64,000 nt of DNA from Pseudomonadota bacterium (GTDB lineage: Bacteria; Pseudomonadota; Gammaproteobacteria; Steroidobacterales; Steroidobacteraceae): assembly GCA_019352035.1 (NCBI GenBank), contig JABBNZ010000002.1, positions 10,533-74,532 on the forward strand, read 5' to 3'. How positions within the stretch are numbered: the stretch's first letter is position 1; every line of letters starts with the position of its first letter. Below the pieces are notes generated by a model. The model saw nothing but the letters and a program-made list of their open reading frames with translations, searched no databases and was not told where the DNA came from. A program made the translations under genes and the position numbers. Positions 8,033 through 15,767 of this stretch are shown here, in pieces.

Positions 8033-8995
8033 TCAACCGGACTCGATGAGCCTGGCGCCGTCCCCGCTGATGTCCACCAGCCACTCGTCGATGCTGAAGC
8101 AGGCCGCGGCGAACTCCCGCCGCATGGCCTCGAGCACCCCGTGCGCATCCGGGGCGAGCGCCCAGGCGAAGAGCGTGGGACCTGCCCCGGAGAGCGAGCA
8201 GCCAAGCGCGCCCGCCTGCATGGCCGCGAGACGCACCGCCTGGAAGCCCGGGATCAGCGCCTGGCGCTGCGGCTCGATGACGACGTCCTCGAAGGAGGAT
8301 CGGATCATGTCGAGATCGTTGGTATAGCAACCTGAGATGAACCCCGCGAGGTTGGCCGTCTGCCAGACAAAATCGGAGAGCTCGACGTCGCGCTTGAGGA
8401 TCGCGCGTGCCAGCCGCGTCGAGAGGAACATGTGCGGGTGCACGATGATGGCGCGAATCCCCTCGGGCACCGGGATCTGCGTCACCCGCGGATGATCGAT
8501 ACCGACCGTGAGGACGAGGCCGCCGAAGAGCGAGGGCGAGACGTTGTCGACGTGCAGGGATCCGCTCGCCGCTGCCTCGCCCTGCATCGCGAATTTCAGC
8601 AACGCGAGCTTCCCACAGGGATGCGGCAACAGCGCGTTGGCAGCGAGCACCGCACCTACAGCCGACGCCGCAGAGCCTCCGAGGCCGGAGCCGAGCGGAA
8701 CGCCCTTGTCGATACGCATCGCGAAGCCAAATCCCGGTTGCAGGGTTTTCAGCATCACGAGCAATGCGCGGCCGGCCGTGTTCTCCGCCGGGTCCATCGG
8801 AAGCTTGTCTGCGAACCCCGTGATGTCGGTGATCGTCACATCTTGCGTCTCGGTGCGGCTCACCGTGACGCGATCGCCCAGCGCTCCCACTGAGAACCCG
8901 AGGATATCGAAACCGACTGCCACATTGCCGACTGAGGCCGGAGCAAATGCGGTGGCCCACCGGGGACGGTCTGTAGCGGATCTGGTGCTAGACAC
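8033..8995 (-). CDS. thrB: Homoserine kinase (GHMP kinase family)
   Basis: ATP-dependent phosphorylation of homoserine at its 4-hydroxyl, 320 aa. The GHMP phosphate-binding loop is VPLGSGLGGSAASAVGA (about residues 95-110). The N-terminus ATAFAPASVGNVAVGFDILG and the C-terminal GALGCSLSGAGPTLFA motif are typical of ThrB. The only plausible start is GTG at 8995, without a clear Shine-Dalgarno. It is the first gene of the seven-gene minus-strand operon. ThrB enzymes are known to accept some 4-hydroxylated analogues, which may matter given the four-carbon hydroxyacid enzymes nearby; that link is inference. Confidence 0.93.
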   Translation of the reverse strand: MSSTRSATDRPRWATAFAPASVGNVAVGFDILGFSVGALGDRVTVSRTETQDVTITDITGFADKLPMDPAENTAGRALLVMLKTLQPGFGFAMRIDKGVPLGSGLGGSAASAVGAVLAANALLPHPCGKLALLKFAMQGEAAASGSLHVDNVSPSLFGGLVLTVGIDHPRVTQIPVPEGIRAIIVHPHMFLSTRLARAILKRDVELSDFVWQTANLAGFISGCYTNDLDMIRSSFEDVVIEPQRQALIPGFQAVRLAAMQAGALGCSLSGAGPTLFAWALAPDAHGVLEAMRREFAAACFSIDEWLVDISGDGARLIESG

Positions 8996-9352
8996 TTCTT
9001 GGAGCTTTAGTCCGAGGTCGTCCTAACGTGTCCAGTGTATCCGTGCCACACCCGTGAGGTACGGTGCAGGCAATCCTGTTTTCGGAATAATCGCCTGTCC
9101 GAAGGACGTAAATCGAATGAAATTCCGTTGGACACTGCCGCCGACCGTCTTTGGGGCCCCGGCTCGAGGTCCTCTGAGTAGGCCATTTCGATCGGCGAGC
9201 CAGGCTCGATACCGCTCGCGAGCAGCATCGGCAGGGTGATCGCCGGATGGGGCTTTCCTTGCCGATTGGCGCTATAGTTTGGCCGAAGATTTCGAATCAT
9301 CGCTCCGAAGCGACGAAATCTACCAGCCCACCCGTGCAATCGTAAGACAGAC
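8996..9352. other. Divergent intergenic region, no gene seen
   Basis: 357 bases between the divergent thrB and GNAT-2 genes. The open frames crossing it on either strand have no recognisable motif or family resemblance and run into the coding strand of neighbours. It should hold the promoters of both transcription units. I see no riboswitch-like or attenuator structure. Confidence 0.5.
9006..9034 (-). promoter_or_regulatory. Possible promoter of the thrB-lrp operon
   Basis: On the minus strand TGGACA (9029-9034) and ACTAAA (9006-9011) are separated by 17 bases and lie just upstream of the thrB start at 8995. The spacing is ideal but the -10 is weak and the leader would be only a few bases, so this is tentative. 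Confidence 0.25.
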
Positions 9353-10231
9353 ATGAACAGATCCGTCCGCTTGCCCTTCTTCGAGCTGCTCGCGCAGGAC
9401 ATAGCAGATGTCGACGTGAAGCTCCTGCACGCGCTGTCGCTCGCAGTTGGCTGGTCATATCGGCCCAAGGATTGGGATCTTCTGCGCCGTGCCGGCAGTG
9501 GCCTTGTCGCTGTCGATGGTATTGGGCGCGTCTTTGGAAGCGCGATGTGGTTTCCCCATGGCGACGACTTCGCCACCATCGGTCTGGTGATCACGACCCC
9601 CCGAATCCAAGCGCAAGGAGGTGGCCGATGGCTCATGGAGCAGATCTTCGAGCAGTGCGGCAATCGCAGTTTGGCCCTCAATGCCACCCGTGCCGCTGAT
9701 CGTCTCTACGCTTCCCTCGGATTCACGAAGGAAGCGGTCGTGTATATGCGTCAGGGCACGGTCCCGCCGACGCTGCCGGCTACGCCGGCTTTGGACGGTG
9801 AACTGATTGCCCTATCGGGTGACGACATTGGACAAATAGCCGATCTGGATATGCGCGCATTTGGATCAGATCGCCGGAAGGTGCTCACCTTGCTCGCCCA
9901 AGATGCCTCAATCTGCGCGTTGAGACGCGGTGGCGAGATCGTCGGCTATTCCTTACGTCGCGAGTTCGGGCGTGGCCAGCTGGTCGGGCCTCTGGTCGCG
10001 CGGAATGATCAGGATGCGATCCATCTGGCAGCGGTGCATTTGAAGAACCTGACCGGGCAGTTCGCCCGCATCGATACGCGCGAAAGGGACGGCATCTTCG
10101 TCGAGTTCCTTCAGCGCAGTGGCCTCGATGTGGCCGATACCGTTACGACCATGTCCAAAGGGCGCCGATTTCTCAACCCGAAGGACCGCGAGCCGCGGGT
10201 CTATGGACTGGCGGGCCACGCATTGAGCTGA
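9353..10231 (+). CDS. Two-domain GNAT acetyltransferase (paralogue 2)
   Basis: Predicted N-acetyltransferase, 292 aa, paralogous to those at 4498-5343 and 29733-30605. The N-terminal GNAT domain carries SYRPKDW, DDFATIGLVI and the acetyl-CoA loop region IQAQGGGRWLM, where the usual R/Q-x-x-G-x-G is present as QAQGGG. LYASLGFTKE closes the domain. The C-terminal half (GGEIVGYSLRREFGRGQLVGP) matches the second domain of the paralogues. ATG at 9353. It is the only gene of the three not flanked by an oxidase: the next gene, 155 bases downstream, encodes an ornithine-cyclodeaminase-family enzyme in the same direction and may be co-transcribed. The substrate is unknown. Confidence 0.87.
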   Translation: MNRSVRLPFFELLAQDIADVDVKLLHALSLAVGWSYRPKDWDLLRRAGSGLVAVDGIGRVFGSAMWFPHGDDFATIGLVITTPRIQAQGGGRWLMEQIFEQCGNRSLALNATRAADRLYASLGFTKEAVVYMRQGTVPPTLPATPALDGELIALSGDDIGQIADLDMRAFGSDRRKVLTLLAQDASICALRRGGEIVGYSLRREFGRGQLVGPLVARNDQDAIHLAAVHLKNLTGQFARIDTRERDGIFVEFLQRSGLDVADTVTTMSKGRRFLNPKDREPRVYGLAGHALS

Positions 10232-10386
10232 TGCCGGCAACCGTTGCCTTTCCAGGCGCGGCAAATCCGAGGATATTCTGATCAGGCGCAAACTCCGCAC
10301 GATACCGGGCGGACGGCGGACCAGGATACACATTGAGACTCGATAAACCATCGAGTTTGCCCGAGACAGCGTTGAGGAGTAACTCA

Positions 10387-11358
10387 TTGCCGGACGATGC
10401 TCAGCTCCTTCTGCTCGATGCGCAAACCGTGGAGCAGCTCCTAGAGCCCGCGGCGGTGTTTGAGGCCGTCAAACGAGCTTTCGCGCTCCATAGCCTGCGC
10501 GAGGGGCGGGTTTTTCCGGTTGTGCGGGAGCGACTTCACACGGGCGGCGTCTTCGGCATCAAGTCAGGAGATGTGCCGGCCGCGAATCTGCTTGGGTTCA
10601 AGGCGGCGGGCTTCTGGCCAAGCAACCGACAGGCTGGCAAAGAGCCGCATCAGGCGACGATTCTCCTGCTCGACCCCGGCACGGGCAGGCCTCTCTGCCT
10701 GATCGATGGAAACGCCGTAACCACCGCCCGTACCGGAGCGGCAGGCGCGCTGGGTTTGACGCTGCTCGCGCAGCCGACAAGCGCATCCTTATGTATATTC
10801 GGAACGGGTACGCAAGCACGAATCCAGCTCAGCCTCGCCTTGCGCCACATGACCGGAATTGAACAAGTCCGCTACCTGACAGTCGACGGACAACCGGACG
10901 GGACGTTCGAGAGAGCATTTGGACATTTGTGCGCGCTCGCTCACGCCCGGGACGCCGATACAGCCGTAAGCAGCAGTGACATTGTCGTGACTGCGACGCC
11001 CGGCGGCGGACCGCTATTCTCGCTCGAGGCAGTCCGAGCCGGTACGCACTTCAACTGCGTTGGCGCTGATACCAAGGGCAAGCGCGAGCTTCCAGAGGGC
11101 CTGCTGCGCCGATCTCGCCTCTATTGCGACGATCGTGAGCAGTCACGCTCGATCGGCGAAGGCCAATGGGATGCTGAGTCCCCCTCGATCGAGCTCGGCG
11201 ACATTCTGACCGGCAAGGTGAGGCTGGCCCGACAGCCGGGAGAGATCACGGTCTTCGACATGACCGGATTGGCTCTCCAGGATCTGGCGGTGGCGGAAAT
11301 GCTCTGGCAACAGGCCGCGGCCAGGGGCCTGGGAAAGATCGTGCCCTGGCCCTGGTGA
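10387..11358 (+). CDS. Ornithine cyclodeaminase / mu-crystallin family enzyme
   Basis: NAD(P)-dependent enzyme of the OCD/mu-crystallin family, 323 aa. Members include ornithine cyclodeaminases, alanine dehydrogenases, ketimine reductases and the ectoine-utilisation protein EutC. The nucleotide-binding motif is LCIFGTGTQARIQLSLAL (about residues 135-152), preceded by LCLIDGNAVTTARTGAAGAL, the conserved OCD signature. I start at TTG 10387: GAGGAG lies 7 bases upstream, while the open frame to 10333 has no ribosome site. The gene converges on a MocR regulator. The reaction could be cyclising deamination or imine reduction of an amino acid; the sequence does not decide. Confidence 0.88.
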   Translation: MPDDAQLLLLDAQTVEQLLEPAAVFEAVKRAFALHSLREGRVFPVVRERLHTGGVFGIKSGDVPAANLLGFKAAGFWPSNRQAGKEPHQATILLLDPGTGRPLCLIDGNAVTTARTGAAGALGLTLLAQPTSASLCIFGTGTQARIQLSLALRHMTGIEQVRYLTVDGQPDGTFERAFGHLCALAHARDADTAVSSSDIVVTATPGGGPLFSLEAVRAGTHFNCVGADTKGKRELPEGLLRRSRLYCDDREQSRSIGEGQWDAESPSIELGDILTGKVRLARQPGEITVFDMTGLALQDLAVAEMLWQQAAARGLGKIVPWPW

Positions 11359-11430
11359 ATCGTCTCGGCTCCCGTATGCAGGCACCTCGCGCCGTCATTC
11401 CACCGGTCGAGTCCGCAGGGTCCTGATCAA

Positions 11431-12876
11431 TCAGCTCCGAGGGGCGACCTGGCGGATTGCGGCACCGAATCGCCGGACACCCTCGACGATCTCAGGCTCT
11501 GACAGGTGTCCGTACGCCATCAGCATGCGCTCATCCGATCGCTGACCATGCTGGAAGTCGGCGACGCGATCCACGACGATGCCCGCGTGCTCCAATCGCG
11601 CGGCAAGCGCTTTCAGAGGGACCTCAGCGCGGAGTCTGACCACGACGTGCAGACCTGCAGCTTGTCCGGTGACGGACTGGACTTGCGGTATTTCGCTCAA
11701 CGCCTGCAGCATGGTCCCCCGGCGTTGTGCGTAGCTCCTGCGTACGCGCCGCACGTGCTTCTCGAGCTCACCCGAGCTGATCAGCCAGGCAATGATCCGC
11801 TGGGTGATGATGGACACGGAATCGCGTGCCTGCGCGACGAGCGCGGCCATCGCTTCAACCAAATCAGAACGGGTCACCACGAATCCGAGGCGGATCGCCG
11901 GGCTCAATACCTTCGAGAAGGTGCCAACGTAGGCGATGTGGTCGAATCCAGCCAAAGAGCCGAGTGCGGGCAGCGGAGCGGTTCCGTAGCGAAACTCCCC
12001 GTCATAGTCGTTTTCGATGATCAGAGTTCCGTTTTGTCGAGCCCACTGGATCAAGGAGTTGCGGCGCGCGGAGCTCAGCCGTCCGCCCAAGGGATACTGG
12101 TGGGACGTCGTGACGTGTATGAGCCTTATTTTACGCGTCGCGGCTTTCAGATAGTCGGTGTCGATTCCCTCGTCATCGACGGGAACAGCCATGAGGCGGG
12201 CGCCAAGGCGCTCGAAAATGCTTGCCGCACGCGGGTAACCGGGTTCCTCCGCGGCGGCGTTGTCCCCCTGACGCAGACACGCTTCTGCGATTCTCTCGAT
12301 GGCTCGCCCTGAGCCCGCTGTAATCATCACTTGATCCGGGTCGACCCGCATCGAGCGGGTACGACCCAGGTACATGGCGATCTGTGCCCGCAACCCGGCG
12401 TCGCCGCGGGGATCACCGTAGTCGCTGCCGGGCAAGTGTCGCCCCGCTTCGCGGCACGCGCGTCGCCATACCCTGATGGGCAATGGGCTCGGATCTGCAG
12501 AGCCCATTCGAAAATCGATCCCATCGGCCGGGCGGCGCGCCTCGGAACTCCGGCCTCGCGGCTTTGACCTTGCAGCGCGTGGAGCAGACTGCCGAGCAAG
12601 GTTGCATACGATGCTGCCCCTGCGGCCCCGAGTCTCTATCAAGCCCAGGCTCAGCAGCCGTTCAAAAGCCGCTACGACCGTATTGCGATTGAGGCCCAAG
12701 GCCAGCGCCAGCTCACGGCTGGGCGGGAGCTTAATGCCCGCGCTCAGTGCGCGCGAATCGATGAGCGCTTGCAGCTGATTTGCCAGCTGCAGATATCGAG
12801 GGGTGCCCGCATCGCCACTTACGACGATGGGCAAATCCGCGGCGTCGATCTCCTTTGGTTGCTCGCTTTTGGTCAT
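11431..12876 (-). CDS. MocR/PdxR-family regulator (GntR HTH fused to aminotransferase domain)
   Basis: Transcription factor with an N-terminal GntR-type winged helix (about residues 20-95; LPPSRELALALGLNRNTVVA and LIETRGRRGSIV) fused to a fold-type I aminotransferase-like domain (about 130-475) that binds PLP through the Lys in YVGTFSKVLSPAIRLGF. Its 481 aa length is standard. Such proteins (GabR, PdxR, TauR, EnuR) activate or repress catabolic genes, usually divergent ones, in response to PLP-amino-compound adducts. It is divergent from the four-carbon acid kinase gene, with at most 65 bases between starts, and is the likely regulator of that operon. Confidence 0.92.
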   Translation of the reverse strand: MTKSEQPKEIDAADLPIVVSGDAGTPRYLQLANQLQALIDSRALSAGIKLPPSRELALALGLNRNTVVAAFERLLSLGLIETRGRRGSIVCNLARQSAPRAARSKPRGRSSEARRPADGIDFRMGSADPSPLPIRVWRRACREAGRHLPGSDYGDPRGDAGLRAQIAMYLGRTRSMRVDPDQVMITAGSGRAIERIAEACLRQGDNAAAEEPGYPRAASIFERLGARLMAVPVDDEGIDTDYLKAATRKIRLIHVTTSHQYPLGGRLSSARRNSLIQWARQNGTLIIENDYDGEFRYGTAPLPALGSLAGFDHIAYVGTFSKVLSPAIRLGFVVTRSDLVEAMAALVAQARDSVSIITQRIIAWLISSGELEKHVRRVRRSYAQRRGTMLQALSEIPQVQSVTGQAAGLHVVVRLRAEVPLKALAARLEHAGIVVDRVADFQHGQRSDERMLMAYGHLSEPEIVEGVRRFGAAIRQVAPRS

Positions 12877-12941
12877 TTATGGACCTTATACGAGCAACCA
12901 CAACTATGTACAGTGCCGACTGGCCCACTGCTAGCCGCCCC
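12877..12941. promoter_or_regulatory. Divergent promoter/operator of the MocR divergon
   Basis: Compact, relatively AT-rich interval between the MocR start and the kinase. It contains TTATAC and ACTATGTACAGT on the plus strand, and the flanking GGTC/GGACC pair straddles the MocR start codon. MocR proteins usually bind direct repeats in such intervals, but I could not define a convincing repeat by eye. Confidence 0.35.
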
Positions 12942-14090
12942 GTGAAAATCGCCATCGTGACCGATGACCTGACGAGCGCCACCGACGGCGCGGCCGGCTT
13001 CGCGGAGCGAGCCTGGTCCGCGCGGGTGGTCCGTGGCACTTCCCTCAGCGCAAGCGCGAACACTGCCGACCTCGTCTCCGTCGATGTGGCAAGCCGCACT
13101 CGTACTCGCCAGCAAGCGATTTCTCGGGTGGACGCCGCGGGCATGGCCGTCGCGCATGCCGCTCTGGTGATCAAGCAATTCGATTCGACACTGCGCGGAC
13201 ATGTTGCTGCCGAAACACTTGCGCTGCTCCGAGCAACGAAAAGACGCCGCGCCATCGTGGCGCCGGCATTTCCGGCGGCGGGCCGAACGACGATCGGCGC
13301 GCGTCAGTTCGTGGATGGCATTCCGGTCCACGAGTCCGCTTATGCGGCTGATCCCCTCAACCCGGTGCGATCCAACGACATCAGGGCGCTGTTCGAACAG
13401 GAAGGCGTCGAGGTTGCCCGAAGTGAGGCGGATCGTGGCTGCGTGTTCATCCTCGACGGACAAACCGAAGCCGATCTGACCGCGATCGCCTCCCGGTACA
13501 TCGGACGCTCCGATCTGGTTCTTGCGGGATCGACAGGACTGATGCGGGCTCTTGCCCGCGTCAGCGAGCAAGGGTCTCATCGCGGCAGTACAGTGCCGCC
13601 TAGCCGCCGAGTGCTGATCGTCGTCGGCAGCATGAACGTTCGATCCCGCGAACAGCTCGCTGCGCTGCAGCCCACGGCGACACCGATATTTACGATCACG
13701 GCGGACACCGAGCTCGCATCAATGGCCGATGCCATTGGCAAGCAGTTTCGTTCGGGGGATGTCGTCGCCATCACCACATCCGCCGCGCCGGCGGACCCAC
13801 GACAGGTCGCGCAGCGATTGAGCCACGTCGTCGCTCACGTGATCGAAAAGGCGTTTGTCGACGCGCTCGTCGTCACGGGCGGTGACACTCTGGCGGAGAT
13901 TCTCGACCGTCTCGCCAGCGATTCCCTCCGTGTCTGCCGGGAGATCGAGCCCGGAATTCCTCTCTGCGTTCTCGATCAGCCCCGCGCGATCACGCTGATC
14001 ACCAAGGCGGGCGGCTTCGGCTCCGCAGATATTTTCCTCAAGGCACTGCATACGCTCCGAGGCGTGCAGGGGAAGGAGCTCGCGTCATGA
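12906..14090 (+). CDS. Four-carbon acid sugar kinase (DUF1537/OtnK family)
   Basis: Family of kinases phosphorylating four-carbon sugar acids (threonate, erythronate) at O4. The N-terminal signature KIAIVTDDLTSATDGAAGFA and QFDSTLRGH match the acid-binding domain. The C-terminal nucleotide-binding domain (from about residue 215) has VVTGGDTLAEILDRL and the final TKAGGFG motif. The start is uncertain: ATG 12906 (394 aa) is given, ATG 12879 would almost touch the MocR start, and GTG 12942 gives the most family-like N-terminus; none has a good ribosome site. The gene overlaps pdxA by 4 bases (ATGA). Kinase plus PdxA-like dehydrogenase is the known architecture for threonate/erythronate breakdown to dihydroxyacetone phosphate. 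Confidence 0.9.
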   Translation: MYSADWPTASRPVKIAIVTDDLTSATDGAAGFAERAWSARVVRGTSLSASANTADLVSVDVASRTRTRQQAISRVDAAGMAVAHAALVIKQFDSTLRGHVAAETLALLRATKRRRAIVAPAFPAAGRTTIGARQFVDGIPVHESAYAADPLNPVRSNDIRALFEQEGVEVARSEADRGCVFILDGQTEADLTAIASRYIGRSDLVLAGSTGLMRALARVSEQGSHRGSTVPPSRRVLIVVGSMNVRSREQLAALQPTATPIFTITADTELASMADAIGKQFRSGDVVAITTSAAPADPRQVAQRLSHVVAHVIEKAFVDALVVTGGDTLAEILDRLASDSLRVCREIEPGIPLCVLDQPRAITLITKAGGFGSADIFLKALHTLRGVQGKELAS

Positions 14091-15091
14091 CCCTGCCGCT
14101 GGTCGCCATTACCATGGGCGATCCCGCCGGAATCGGTCCGGAGATCGTCGCGAAAGTGGCAGCGCAGCCGCAATTCCACCGCGATCACCGTGCGTTTGCC
14201 GTCGGCGATCCCGAACGCCTCGCCGCGGCAGCCCGGATGAACAATCTCCCGCTGCGCATCGAGCCACTCGTCGAGCTGGGGGATTTCTGGCCGCAGCCCG
14301 GCGTACTGCACGTACTTTCGGGGCCAAAGCTGCCCCCTGGTCTGCCTTACGGCCGCGTCGATCCGCGGGCCGGTCGCGCGGCCTTCGCCTATGTGCAGAG
14401 TGCGATCGCTTTGGCAAATTCGGGGCAGATCCATGCGATCTGTACCGCACCGATAAACAAAGAGGCGCTCGCATCCGCCGGCGTCGCGTATCCCGGCCAC
14501 ACCGAAATGCTCGCAGAGCTGTCCGGTTCGAGCGAAGTGGCCATGATGCTCGTCTCGTCGGAGCTGCGGGTGGTGCTCGTGACCATCCACTGCTCGCTGC
14601 GTGAGGCCATCGAGCAGTTGTCGATCGACGCGGAGCTGCGCGTGATTCGCCTGGCTCATAAGGCGTTGCGCACGATGGGATTTCCCAACCCTCGCATGGC
14701 CATCGCGGGATTGAACCCGCACGCGAGCGAGGGTGGACTGTTCGGGCGTGAGGACATCGACATAGTCGCTCCTGCCGTGCGGACAGCGCGCGCCGAAGGT
14801 ATCGACATCACCGGCCCGCATCCGGCAGATACCATCTTCATGCTCGCGCGGCGTGGGGCTTACGACATCGTCGTCGCCCAGTACCATGATCAAGGCCTGA
14901 TACCCATCAAATTCATGGGAGTGGAACACGGCGTCAACGTGACGATCGGTCTCCCATTCATCCGGACGAGCCCGGATCACGGCACCGCGTTCGACATCGC
15001 CGGCAGCGGGGTGGCCGATGCGAGCAGTCTCCAGCTCGCCCTCGATACAGCGCGTGACCTGTCCCGGGTCGCGGCGAAAGGATATGAATGA
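14087..15091 (+). CDS. pdxA: PdxA-type 4-phospho-hydroxyacid dehydrogenase
   Basis: Metal- and NAD-dependent oxidative decarboxylase, 334 aa. Canonical PdxA acts on 4-phosphohydroxy-threonine in vitamin B6 synthesis; PdxA2 paralogues next to DUF1537 kinases oxidise 4-phospho-threonate or -erythronate. Motifs present: ITMGDPAGIGPEI, PGHTEML, AGLNPHASEGGLFG, QYHDQGLIPIKF and RTSPDHGTAFDIAG, including the metal-binding histidines. It overlaps the kinase and the following TIM-barrel gene by 4 bases each, so the three proteins are tightly coupled. Context favours the catabolic PdxA2 role over B6 synthesis. Confidence 0.93.
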   Translation: MTLPLVAITMGDPAGIGPEIVAKVAAQPQFHRDHRAFAVGDPERLAAAARMNNLPLRIEPLVELGDFWPQPGVLHVLSGPKLPPGLPYGRVDPRAGRAAFAYVQSAIALANSGQIHAICTAPINKEALASAGVAYPGHTEMLAELSGSSEVAMMLVSSELRVVLVTIHCSLREAIEQLSIDAELRVIRLAHKALRTMGFPNPRMAIAGLNPHASEGGLFGREDIDIVAPAVRTARAEGIDITGPHPADTIFMLARRGAYDIVVAQYHDQGLIPIKFMGVEHGVNVTIGLPFIRTSPDHGTAFDIAGSGVADASSLQLALDTARDLSRVAAKGYE

Positions 15092-15759
15092 CCCACTTCA
15101 TTCTGATGTTGACGAAAGATGACCGCACTGTGTCCAAGGCCGCGGCGATCTATGAAGAAGTGCGGGACACCAAGGTAAGTCACGTGGGCTTCAAGGACAT
15201 CGGCCTGCCGCTTGATGAAATGAAAGAACTTGCCGCGCGGATACGCGCCGACGGTCGCCGCATGATGCTGGAGGTGGTCAGTACGAGCCGGGAGGCCGAG
15301 CTGCGCTCGATACGCGCGGCCATCGAGATCGGAGTCGATTACCTGCTCGGTGGTCGTCACGCCTCGGATGCCCTGCCGCTTCTGGCTGGGACGTCCATTC
15401 GTTACTTTCCGTTTTGCGGCAATACCGTCGGACACCCCACCTGCCTCGAAGGCACAATCGACGAAATCGTGGCTGACGCTCGCCGGCTCGCTGCATTGCC
15501 GGGAATTGACGGCCTGGATCTCCTCAGCTACCGGTTTGCGGGAAACGCAGAGGAACTGACACGGCGAGTCGTGGATGCCGTGCAGACGCCCGTGATCGCC
15601 GCCGGAAGCATCGATCGCCCGGAACGCGTGCGCGCCGTCTGCGATGCAGGCGTATGGGGCTTTACTGTCGGCAGTGCGCTCTTCGAAGGCAAATTCGCAA
15701 CTGACTTCTTCAAGCAGCAGGTTCGCTCGCTCGTGCGCTTCGAGGGGGCTTCCCAGTAA
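15088..15759 (+). CDS. TIM-barrel protein of unknown specificity
   Basis: 223 aa protein with a (beta/alpha)8 pattern. The C-terminal half, VIAAGSIDRPERVRAVCDAGVWGFTVGSALF, is a standard phosphate-binding motif as in HisA/HisF or GlpP-like barrels, and YLLGGRHASDALPLL lies mid-protein. No signal peptide. It overlaps pdxA by four bases, so it probably handles the phosphorylated product or substrate of the kinase-PdxA pair, for example as an isomerase, aldolase or phospho-ligand sensor. I cannot assign a reaction. Confidence 0.8.
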   Translation: MTHFILMLTKDDRTVSKAAAIYEEVRDTKVSHVGFKDIGLPLDEMKELAARIRADGRRMMLEVVSTSREAELRSIRAAIEIGVDYLLGGRHASDALPLLAGTSIRYFPFCGNTVGHPTCLEGTIDEIVADARRLAALPGIDGLDLLSYRFAGNAEELTRRVVDAVQTPVIAAGSIDRPERVRAVCDAGVWGFTVGSALFEGKFATDFFKQQVRSLVRFEGASQ

Positions 15760-15767
15760 CGGCACGC

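Noticed and set aside
6682-8995. Ordinary thrABC biosynthetic operon
   Set aside because: No aspartokinase/homoserine dehydrogenase gene or threonine leader peptide is present; downstream coupling to an oxidase argues for a different context, although a biosynthetic role remains possible.
9007-9687. Minus-strand open frame spanning the thrB/GNAT-2 intergenic region
   Set aside because: Two thirds of it is antisense to GNAT-2 and the remainder has no motif; treated as chance.
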